NCBI GenBank assembly: GCA_029883965.1
Contig: JAOUIN010000175.1
Location: 1-5,119, forward strand
DNA from: Betaproteobacteria bacterium
GTDB taxonomy: Bacteria; Pseudomonadota; Gammaproteobacteria; Burkholderiales; SG8-41
Reading direction: 5' to 3'
DNA: 5,119 nt
In this document: one piece after another, positions 1 through 4,921 of the stretch
Layout: each line of letters opens with the position of its first letter
Numbering within the stretch: the first letter of the stretch is position 1
Program-made: the position numbers and the translations under genes
The notes under the pieces: model-generated
The model's input: the letters and a program-made list of their open reading frames with translations, nothing else
Database searches by the model: none
What the model was told of the DNA's origin: nothing

Positions 1-9
1 GTACACGCA

Positions 10-107
10 ATAGGTGATGAGTATACGAGTGCGCAACAGCACGAATAACACGATTCGGCCCGCCATTATTGATATGGATCAAATGCCAAATGCGATTCGT
101 CACCTAT
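10..107. repeat. Inverted repeat flanking the first FNR-type box
   Basis: The 11-mer ATAGGTGATGA at 10-20 is matched on the opposite strand by 97-107 (reverse complement ATAGGTGACGA), 10 of 11 bases. The arms are about 76 bp apart and enclose the perfect FNR-type box at 69-82; the right arm runs into the predicted -10. The spacing is too long for a transcription terminator. It could be a pair of binding sites for a second regulator, or chance. Confidence 0.35.
69..82 (+). promoter_or_regulatory. FNR/Anr/Dnr-type binding site, perfect consensus
   Basis: The sequence TTGATATGGATCAA matches the FNR-family consensus TTGAT-N4-ATCAA at all ten defined positions. Its centre (75.5) lies 41.5 bp upstream of position 117, the start site predicted from the TATATT hexamer at 105-110. 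That is the classical class II activator position for CRP/FNR proteins, so activation under low oxygen (FNR/Anr) or by nitric oxide (Dnr) is likely. The next gene in this direction is the barrel gene at 295, giving a leader of about 178 nt. The box is palindromic and could also serve a divergent gene outside the window, but no good -10 is seen at the mirror position. Confidence 0.75.
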
Positions 108-110
108 ATT
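105..110 (+). promoter_or_regulatory. -10 element of FNR-type promoter 1
   Basis: TATATT matches the sigma-70 -10 consensus at 5 of 6 positions and occupies -12 to -7 relative to a start at about 117, exactly as expected for a class II FNR-dependent promoter. No good -35 is needed in this class because the activator overlaps that position. Confidence 0.6.
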
Positions 111-236
111 GCAGCCAGATTAAATTACGTTGTCATTGCCGAACAGTTTAGCGATCGCGCAGGGAAATGTGCTGCTGAAAAGCCGTGATCATCTACGCAG
201 TCCAGCGAGTTTTTTGCGGATACTTTAAAATTTTTT

Positions 237-270
237 TTCTGATATATTTAACATTCTGATATATTTAACA
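237..270 (+). repeat. Perfect 17-bp tandem direct repeat in the barrel-gene leader
   Basis: Two identical, directly adjacent 17-mers (TTCTGATATATTTAACA) occupy 237-253 and 254-270, ending 24 bp before the barrel gene start. Each contains a TATATT hexamer (243-248, 260-265), and the surroundings (221-275) are very AT-rich. The repeat could be a double operator, a second promoter region, or a leader element prone to slippage. The half sequence CTGAT resembles an FNR half-site, but the other half does not fit. Confidence 0.8.
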
Positions 271-294
271 ATTACTTAAGTTTTCGGGGTAAAA

Positions 295-1719
295 ATGCGC
301 GGGCTAGCAATCCAAAATCGCACGAACACGACCATCCGGCATGCGCGGTTTCCGGTTTTTCTTCGTGAAACAATATTTGCGGTCGCGCTGATCTTCTGCA
401 CCACACCAATACACGCCCAGGAAAAAAGCACGCTTCCGGCGCCTTCCGGCACGAAGGCAGTACCAGGAACAGGAACCGATCCGAAAACCGATTCAGACAG
501 CCCCGGCCCGGCGCCGGGACGCACGCTGAAGCCCGCGGAAACGACTGCGGTCAGCGGTCAGCCGTTCCAGGTCGGCTCGTTCATCGTGCTCCCCGAAATC
601 GATGTCACCTATCTCTACGATGACAATGTGTTTTACACCAACCAGCAGGTCGGCGACCATGCGACCGTCGTTGCGCCGGCAGTGTGGGTGCAGTCAAACT
701 GGGCAAAGCATGCGCTCAATTTTTATGCCGCTACCGATATCACCCGGTACAACCACTACAGCTCAGAAAATACCGACGATTACCGCCTCAGCGCAGAAGG
801 CCGCTACGATTTTTCCGCGGACAGCAACGTTTACGGTGGCGCACGCTTCTCGAAAGACCACGAGGACCGCGAATCACCCGATTCGAGAAATGGCCTGACG
901 CCGACGATATACCGCCAGTACCGCTACTACGGCGGTTTTTTCAACCAGATCGATCAGTGGTCAGTACGCGTTGCCGGCACCGCGCAGCGACTTGATTACA
1001 ACGACGTCAATTTCCTGACCGGCAGCGGCGTGATCAACATCATCAACCAAGACGACCGTGACCGCTGGCAGTACACTGGTGGCGTGCGCGTAGGTTATGA
1101 GGTATCGCCGCAACTCGAGCCTTATGCGCAGGTTGCATTCGACAACCGTGACTACAAAAACGGCGTCGACGACCTCGGTTATGACCGCGATTCCGACGGT
1201 CAACGCTATCTGGTAGGCGTCAAATGGAACCTCCCGAATACGCTCAAACTAGACGCCTTCGCCGGATATGCCAATCAGAACTACGCGGACTCGCGCCTCG
1301 GCAATATCGAAGCTCCGGTGTATGGAACGGCGCTGCTGTGGTCTGTCGCACCCCGCACCACAGTGTCGGCTTATCTGGATCGCACCATCGAAGAAACCAC
1401 GGTATCGCAAACCGTGGCGCCCGGTGTTGTCGTGGTCTCCTCCAGCTACCTGAACACCTATTTCTCCCTCAACGCGACCCACCGCTTCGATCAAGCGTGG
1501 TCGATCCGTGGCGGCGCATCCATGTCGCGCGCCGATTACCAGGGACTCAGCCGTGAAGATGATTACTACGGGGCGAACATCGGCGTGGCCTATCGCATCA
1601 ACCGTAACTTCATTCTTGACATGGATGTGTCCAACCGCGAACTGCAGTCGAGCATTCCGACCGAGAACTTCAAGAAGCGCGTAGTGTTCGTGCGCCTCGC
1701 CATTCCCTTCTCGCATTAA
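295..1719 (+). CDS. Outer-membrane beta-barrel protein (BBP2/EpsL-like)
   Basis: This 474-aa exported protein is predicted to form a beta-barrel in the outer membrane. An unusually long charged N-region precedes a hydrophobic core (about residues 27-37), with likely signal peptidase cleavage after Ala41 (PIHA/QEK). A Pro/Gly/Thr-rich linker follows to about residue 90. From about residue 96 the protein is a run of alternating polar/aromatic strands with Asp/Asn/Tyr-rich turns; the opening VLPEIDVTYLYDDNVF is typical of the putative beta-barrel porin 2 family, often found with exopolysaccharide genes. The last residues are PFSH rather than the usual terminal Phe. ATG 295 is the only sensible start; a weak CGGGGT lies 5 nt upstream. 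An FNR-type promoter and a 17-bp tandem repeat lie upstream. The 3' end is partly duplicated downstream. Family assignment is by pattern recognition; a transport or polysaccharide role is inference. Confidence 0.85.
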   Translation: MRGLAIQNRTNTTIRHARFPVFLRETIFAVALIFCTTPIHAQEKSTLPAPSGTKAVPGTGTDPKTDSDSPGPAPGRTLKPAETTAVSGQPFQVGSFIVLPEIDVTYLYDDNVFYTNQQVGDHATVVAPAVWVQSNWAKHALNFYAATDITRYNHYSSENTDDYRLSAEGRYDFSADSNVYGGARFSKDHEDRESPDSRNGLTPTIYRQYRYYGGFFNQIDQWSVRVAGTAQRLDYNDVNFLTGSGVINIINQDDRDRWQYTGGVRVGYEVSPQLEPYAQVAFDNRDYKNGVDDLGYDRDSDGQRYLVGVKWNLPNTLKLDAFAGYANQNYADSRLGNIEAPVYGTALLWSVAPRTTVSAYLDRTIEETTVSQTVAPGVVVVSSSYLNTYFSLNATHRFDQAWSIRGGASMSRADYQGLSREDDYYGANIGVAYRINRNFILDMDVSNRELQSSIPTENFKKRVVFVRLAIPFSH

Positions 1720-1727
1720 CGCTTCCG

Positions 1728-1755
1728 CCCCGGCAGGGTGACCACACTGCCGGGG
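1728..1755 (+). terminator. Strong hairpin 8 bp after the barrel-gene stop
   Basis: CCCCGGCAG (1728-1736) pairs perfectly with CTGCCGGGG (1747-1755) around a 10-nt loop, a 9-bp GC-rich stem. The position fits transcription termination or 3'-end protection of the barrel mRNA. No run of T follows, so it is not a textbook intrinsic terminator. A hairpin at the equivalent place exists in the downstream duplicate. Confidence 0.55.
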
Positions 1756-1858
1756 ATACTGCCTTGGGATTTATGTGCACCTCCTGTACAGCATGGCCCT
1801 GTGATTGCCATCCGCTGTCCGTTCTGGGCAGCAGGAATTGCATCAACCGCATACAGGC

Positions 1859-1953
1859 TCTTGACTTGAGTTCGTAAGCGCGAACTGCAGCCGAGCATTC
1901 CGGGCAAAAACTTCAAGAAGCACGTGCGTCTCGCAGTGACCTTTCTGCATTAA
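1859..1953 (+). pseudogene. 3' remnant of a duplicated beta-barrel gene
   Basis: Reading in frame from 1879 gives 24 codons ending in TAA (1951-1953). The product begins RELQPSIPGKNFKKHV and ends RLAVTFLH, against RELQSSIPTENFKKRV and RLAIPFSH in the intact gene. Three codons (VVF) are missing in frame, and several differences are synonymous (CGC/CGT for Arg, GCC/GCA for Ala), suggesting the copy was once translated. An in-frame TGA lies just upstream (1867-1869), and there is no start codon or ribosome binding site, so it is not a gene now. It is either the residue of a lost full-length paralogue or a short tandem duplication. Confidence 0.8.
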
Positions 1954-1962
1954 TGTTTCCGC

Positions 1963-1989
1963 CTCGGTGCGGCGGATGACTCCATCGAG
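1963..1989 (+). other. Hairpin in duplicate copy B, equivalent to 1728-1755
   Basis: CTCGGTG (1963-1969) can pair with CATCGAG (1983-1989) as 7 bp, including one G-T wobble, around a 13-nt loop. It sits 9 bp after the remnant's stop codon. When the copies are aligned, both arms fall on the arms of the copy A hairpin although the bases differ. It may terminate, or once have terminated, transcripts; no T-run follows. Confidence 0.45.
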
Positions 1990-2151
1990 TGCACTGCCTT
2001 GGAATTTCTGTTCCGCCCCCCCTCGTACAGCAGCCAGTGCATTGCGATCCGCTGCCCGTTGCGGACAACAGGAATTGCGTTCTGCCGAACGGCCCGATTT
2101 CGTGGTCTGCATCAACAAACTCCAATCGCAAAACCAATTTCTCTCCTGCTT

Positions 2152-2165
2152 CTGATCTATATCAA
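2152..2165 (+). promoter_or_regulatory. FNR/Anr/Dnr-type binding site before the secreted-protein cluster
   Basis: CTGATCTATATCAA matches TTGAT-N4-ATCAA at 9 of 10 defined positions. Its centre (2158.5) is 41.5 bp upstream of position 2200, the start predicted from the TAAACT hexamer at 2188-2193. This is the same class II geometry as the site at 69-82. It would drive the gene at 2274 and probably those downstream. A related CTGATATTCAAAAA follows at 2172-2185 but lacks the second half-site. Confidence 0.6.
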
Positions 2166-2187
2166 AAAAACCTGATATTCAAAAACC

Positions 2188-2193
2188 TAAACT
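2188..2193 (+). promoter_or_regulatory. -10 element of FNR-type promoter 2
   Basis: TAAACT matches the -10 consensus at 4 of 6 positions, including the important first TA and last T, and lies at -12 to -7 from a start at about 2200. Its main support is the exact spacing from the FNR-type box. Confidence 0.45.
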
Positions 2194-2261
2194 AATCACA
2201 AGCGGCAGGATAGCGATAAAGAAGTGACTCCTTTCCGCGTAGGCTTTTTCATCAATTACTT

Positions 2262-2265
2262 GGAG
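2262..2265 (+). promoter_or_regulatory. Ribosome binding site for the GTG start at 2274
   Basis: GGAG lies 8 nt before GTG 2274. It supports the GTG start, which is followed at once by a typical signal-peptide N-region (MKTIKFKVR). Confidence 0.75.
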
Positions 2266-2273
2266 ATTAGATC

Positions 2274-3107
2274 GTGAAAACCATCAAATTCAAAGTTCGC
2301 GCGACCGCGATTGCTGTAGCGGCGGCATTGGGTATTGTTGCAGGCATCAGCAGCACCGTTCCGGAATTGTCAGCCGGGTGGTCGCTGGTAGCTTCGGCGC
2401 AGGCCGCAGAAGGCGGCACCGCCAAAGGTGCAGGTGGCCCGACTGGCGACCACGGCAAAAAAGGCAGCGCCTCAGGCAGCGGACAGGGTCAGGGCGGGCC
2501 GAGCGCCGACAGCGACGCCAAAGGTCCGAAGTATGGCGGCGGTGGCTCACAGCCGGCGCCGGGCACACAAGGCGGGGCTCCGGTATGGGCCAAGGAAGGT
2601 GTTCCTTCCGACCTTGAACTGGGTCGCCTGAGCGTGGTGCGCGCGCCAGCGCAGGTGCTTGAACGTCAACTGGCCGAAGCGTTGGCAACAATGACTTTGC
2701 CGTTTTATAACAAAGTGATTGAGATTGCCAATAACGCCGCACTGGACCCTGCGCAAAAGCTCGAAGCACTGAAAGCCCTGGTGAAAGAGAGCTTTGTCGA
2801 CGGCACGACCTTTGTGCGGGTCGACTCGCCGCTGCAGAATCTGGCGCTGTACAAGGATGTGTTCGTTGACGGGACCATCACAGCCACTGCGGGCACGCTT
2901 ACGGCCACTTCTTACAATGCCGCGTTAATGATGATGGCCGTGTTCATCGGCAGCGCATCTGACAAGACCCTCACGATCACCCAGGCCACAGTTGATGCCA
3001 TCAACAAAATCATGTTGCTGACACCAGCTGCCGGGGCACCGACTGCGGCCGAGGTCTCGAACTGGGCAGAAGAAGTACGCAAGGCCATCGCCGACGCCCA
3101 CGGCTAA
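2274..3107 (+). CDS. Exported Gly-rich protein with helical C-terminal domain, unknown function
   Basis: I do not recognise a named family for this 277-aa protein. A basic N-terminus and hydrophobic core (about residues 10-25) are followed by an extra stretch of about 20 residues to a likely cleavage in SAQAAEG (after residue 44 or 45), so the leader is long. Residues 46-105 are Gly/Ser/Pro/Lys-rich and probably disordered. Residues 110-277 look mostly alpha-helical, with GRLSVVRAPAQVLERQLAEA (118-137), a DSPLQNLALYKD segment (184-195), a Thr/Ala-rich middle (201-213) and a final helix NWAEEVRKAIADAHG. There is no cysteine. It starts with GTG and is the first gene of the cluster behind FNR-type promoter 2. 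Its leader end SAQAAEG is shared with the next gene product. A structural or matrix role in the envelope or outside the cell is only a guess. Confidence 0.8.
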   Translation: MKTIKFKVRATAIAVAAALGIVAGISSTVPELSAGWSLVASAQAAEGGTAKGAGGPTGDHGKKGSASGSGQGQGGPSADSDAKGPKYGGGGSQPAPGTQGGAPVWAKEGVPSDLELGRLSVVRAPAQVLERQLAEALATMTLPFYNKVIEIANNAALDPAQKLEALKALVKESFVDGTTFVRVDSPLQNLALYKDVFVDGTITATAGTLTATSYNAALMMMAVFIGSASDKTLTITQATVDAINKIMLLTPAAGAPTAAEVSNWAEEVRKAIADAHG

Positions 3108-3121
3108 GCGGCCTGTTTCAA

Positions 3122-3151
3122 GGTGCCGGACGCACAGACACGCCCGGCACC
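3122..3151 (+). other. GC-rich hairpin between the first two cluster genes
   Basis: GGTGCCGG (3122-3129) pairs perfectly with CCGGCACC (3144-3151) around a 14-nt loop, within the 75-nt gap after the stop at 3107. No T-run follows and the next ribosome binding site is 20 bp away, so partial termination, mRNA processing or stabilisation of the upstream message is more likely than a full stop. It could set different levels for the two products. Confidence 0.5.
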
Positions 3152-3170
3152 GCTTCAACACTTTGAGAAA

Positions 3171-3175
3171 GGAAG
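3171..3175 (+). promoter_or_regulatory. Ribosome binding site deciding the start at 3183
   Basis: GGAAG lies 7 nt before ATG 3183. The alternative upstream GTG at 3123 would put the hairpin at 3122-3151 inside the coding region, has no ribosome binding site and would spoil the signal peptide. Confidence 0.75.
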
Positions 3176-3182
3176 TTACATC

Positions 3183-4133
3183 ATGGACATCCAAAGCAAT
3201 CGCAAAGCTGCCCTGCTAATCACGGCGATGGCGCTGGGTTTCGGCACGGCGTTTGCTATCGACGCGATCAGCAATGCCGGTTCCGCGCTAAGGGTGTTCG
3301 TCAATTCCGCACAGGCTGCGGAAGGACACGACTCCGGATCAACTGGTGGTCACAGCGGCGGCAAAGGCAGTGACAAAGGCGGCAGCGGCCACGACAGCGG
3401 CAGCACACATGGCGGCAAGGAAGAGAAGGGCCACGGCACGAAAATGAAGCATCAAGGCCATAGCAGCGGCACGCACGGTTCCGGTTCGTCGCATTCCCGT
3501 AGCGAACGCTTCGGCGGCGGCAGCGGCTTGAGCGGCAATGCCCAGGTACCGGACGGCGTTGGCCGTTATGGCGATGGTGCCCAGGCAGCCAGCGCCGACG
3601 GTCGCACGCGCTACTGGGGCGGCTGGACGCTGCCTGTGCCGGATAACCCTGATCCGGATGTTTACGTTTCCCCCACTTCTTCTGTATCCAGCGATCTCAT
3701 ACCGGGCTCCGGTGGCGGTCCGACGGTTAGCTCACGCAGTGTGCTTGATGGTCCGACACGCTGCGAGGGTGTTGTGGCAGACATGCCCGCGGCACAACAG
3801 TTTGGAGGCAGCAATCTGCTGCGTCTGAACGCAGCGCGCGGATTGGTCGACCCGCAACTGGCTGCCAGCGGCAAGATCGCACCGCCGTACGTAATGGGCA
3901 GCCTGCAGCAGGAATTGATCAAGCCCGCACCGAACGCCGAACTCGCGGGCACCTATCTCGGCCTGATCGCGAAAGCACCGGTCACAGCCGATACCGTGAA
4001 GAAGGTCAGCCGCCAGATATGCGGCAGCGTCAGCGACGCACAGGCCAAGGAAATCGCGGAAGTTGCCGAAACGCAGCGTCAAACACTTACCGCTGCATCT
4101 GACGCTGCGGCTGCGGAAAAAGCAAACCAATGA
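3183..4133 (+). CDS. Exported Gly/Ser/His-rich protein with two-cysteine C-terminal domain
   Basis: This 316-aa protein matches no family I can name. The signal peptide has a hydrophobic core at about 9-25 and a long tail to a likely cleavage in SAQAAEG (residues 42-48), as in the preceding gene. Residues 48-115 are low complexity, rich in Gly, Ser, Lys and His, with the unit GHDSGST appearing twice and nine histidines in about 60 residues; metal binding is possible but unproven. A Gly/Pro/Tyr-rich stretch (115-190) leads to a compact C-terminal domain with Cys194, LQQEL, LAGTYLG (254-260), Cys280 and IAEVAETQR (291-299). The next gene encodes the same domain with the cysteines 87 instead of 86 residues apart, so a disulfide is plausible in the oxidising periplasm or outside. 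Only 11 nt separate it from that gene, indicating co-transcription and probable translational coupling. Confidence 0.85.
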   Translation: MDIQSNRKAALLITAMALGFGTAFAIDAISNAGSALRVFVNSAQAAEGHDSGSTGGHSGGKGSDKGGSGHDSGSTHGGKEEKGHGTKMKHQGHSSGTHGSGSSHSRSERFGGGSGLSGNAQVPDGVGRYGDGAQAASADGRTRYWGGWTLPVPDNPDPDVYVSPTSSVSSDLIPGSGGGPTVSSRSVLDGPTRCEGVVADMPAAQQFGGSNLLRLNAARGLVDPQLAASGKIAPPYVMGSLQQELIKPAPNAELAGTYLGLIAKAPVTADTVKKVSRQICGSVSDAQAKEIAEVAETQRQTLTAASDAAAAEKANQ

Positions 4134-4136
4134 GGG
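4132..4136 (+). promoter_or_regulatory. Ribosome binding site overlapping the upstream stop, start at 4145
   Basis: GAGGG overlaps the TGA stop (4131-4133) of the preceding gene and lies 8 nt before ATG 4145. This favours 4145 over ATG 4130, which overlaps the stop as ATGA but has no well-placed ribosome binding site. The arrangement suggests translational coupling. Confidence 0.65.
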
Positions 4137-4144
4137 ATCTCATC

Positions 4145-4873
4145 ATGTCAACCATTAGCCGGAAATCCCTACCCCTCGGCCAGCGGCCGTCGGTCGCTGC
4201 CTTGTTCATAATGGCCATCATGTTCAGCACCGATGCAGGCGCACAAGGCGTCAAAAGCGGCAATACGGTCGGCGCCCCCAGCGGCGCTGTCGGTGGTGGT
4301 ACGGCCGGTAGCACCAGCCGCAGCGGCGCAAGCGGGGTCAGCAATCCGACTCCCGGCGGCAGCCCCGCCATGACTGGCGGCCCACAGTCGAGCAGCGGCC
4401 CCCAGGCCAACGAGACATCGCGGTCCGGATACCTCGGCGGTCGCAGCACGGATGTGGTCAATCCCCCCGTCAATCCGCCCGGAACGCCGACCACGTACTC
4501 CAGTATTACCACAGCGCAATTCGGAAGATGTCCGACGCCGGGCGCCAACCCGATGACTGCCCAGGCGAGACTGAGCGGAAACAATTTTGGACGCATTGAA
4601 ACCGTATCGCGGCATCTGACATCCGGCCCGAAACCGGCCAAAAACTCCAACGCCACCTACCTGCTGGTCGATCTGCAGGAAGAACTGCAGAAAACAACGC
4701 CCGACCTGATACTGGCAGGAACCTATCTCGGCATCGTTTCAGCAAAGGCAATGACGCCGTCGCTCGCGGCAGATATCAGTGAATCCCTTTGCGCACCGGT
4801 ATCCAGCAGTGCGGCCGCAACGATCGCGGAAGTCGCCGAAGCACAGCGCCGCAAACTGGCGCAGGAACGGTAA
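4145..4873 (+). CDS. Exported Gly/Ser/Pro-rich protein, paralogue of the preceding product's C-terminal domain
   Basis: From ATG 4145 this is a 242-aa protein of no family I can name (247 aa if ATG 4130 is used). The signal peptide has its core at about 16-28 and likely cleavage after Ala33 (DAGA/QGV). Residues 35-115 are Gly/Ser/Thr/Pro-rich and probably disordered. The C-terminal domain has Cys129, YLLVDLQEEL (172-181), LAGTYLG (190-196), Cys216 and IAEVAEAQR (227-235). Against the preceding protein, residues 172-238 align with 236-302 without gaps, 29 of 67 identical by my count, and distances from LAGTYLG to the second Cys and from there to IAEVAE are equal. The two probably arose by duplication and may form a pair or mixed assembly. 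Unlike its neighbour it lacks the His-rich region and the SAQAAEG leader end. Confidence 0.85.
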   Translation: MSTISRKSLPLGQRPSVAALFIMAIMFSTDAGAQGVKSGNTVGAPSGAVGGGTAGSTSRSGASGVSNPTPGGSPAMTGGPQSSSGPQANETSRSGYLGGRSTDVVNPPVNPPGTPTTYSSITTAQFGRCPTPGANPMTAQARLSGNNFGRIETVSRHLTSGPKPAKNSNATYLLVDLQEELQKTTPDLILAGTYLGIVSAKAMTPSLAADISESLCAPVSSSAAATIAEVAEAQRRKLAQER

Positions 4874-4921
4874 GCATCAACCATTGAACATCGTCGCGCC
4901 ATTAACTTTATGGAGAGCATC

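Larger units (their letters stand above)
1614..2090 (+). repeat. Imperfect tandem duplication of barrel gene 3' end plus downstream DNA
   Basis: Copy A (about 1614-1850) spans the last 35 codons of the barrel gene and about 130 bp after its stop. Copy B (about 1859-2090) repeats it at an offset drifting from 245 to 237 bp. The best block, 1636-1682 against 1879-1925, agrees at 41 of 47 bases by my count. Shared landmarks are CGCGAACTGCAG, AACTTCAAGAAGC, CAT-TAA, TTCCGCC, ACTGCCTTGG, TACAGCA, ATCCGCTG and CAGGAATTGC, all in the same order. The copies therefore share both coding and non-coding sequence. Confidence 0.85.
1720..2273 (+). other. Intergenic region: duplication remnant, hairpins, FNR-type promoter
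   Basis: This 554-bp stretch carries no intact gene that I can support. In order it holds a strong hairpin after the barrel stop (1728-1755), the second half of duplication copy A, the barrel-gene remnant (1859-1953), a matching hairpin (1963-1989), the rest of copy B to about 2090, and an A-rich promoter region with an FNR-type box (2152-2165) and a -10 (2188-2193). A leader of about 74 nt then runs to the GTG at 2274. Short open frames here show no signal peptide, known motif or good ribosome binding site. Confidence 0.7.

Noticed and set aside
2..103. Minus-strand open frame from GTG at 103 to the window start, a possible divergent gene
   Set aside because: No ribosome binding site, no recognisable protein pattern, it would overlap the FNR-type box, and no suitable divergent -10 is present.
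151..158. GCGATCGC octamer, like the cyanobacterial HIP1 palindrome
   Set aside because: I noticed only this copy, and nothing else in the window suggests a cyanobacterium.
1249..1716. Minus-strand open frame (155 codons) inside the barrel gene
   Set aside because: Shadow of a strongly supported beta-barrel coding region; no family features or start signals of its own.
1814..1832. Second hairpin in copy A (GCTGTCC/GGGCAGC)
   Set aside because: The equivalent positions in copy B (2051-2069) contain two C-A mismatches, so the pairing is not kept, unlike the hairpin at 1728-1755.
1967..2195. Small open frames (62 and 68 codons) downstream of the barrel remnant
   Set aside because: They start inside duplicated non-coding DNA, have Arg/Ala/Ser-rich content without motif or ribosome binding site, and run across the FNR-type promoter.
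3123..3182. Upstream GTG start for the third gene
   Set aside because: No ribosome binding site, it overlaps the intergenic hairpin and would put 20 charged/polar residues before the signal peptide. ATG 3183 has GGAAG at proper spacing.
4087..4656. Long open frame on the minus strand (189 codons) opposite the fourth gene
   Set aside because: It lies antisense to a gene with a signal peptide, ribosome binding site and a paralogue next door. Its composition (Pro/Leu/Gly/Val) is what the reverse of a Gly/Ser-rich gene gives, and it lacks a good ribosome binding site.
2274..4873. PEP-CTERM/exosortase substrates, suggested by the EPS-type barrel and low-complexity secreted proteins
   Set aside because: None of the three complete proteins ends in a PEP motif, transmembrane helix and basic tail.
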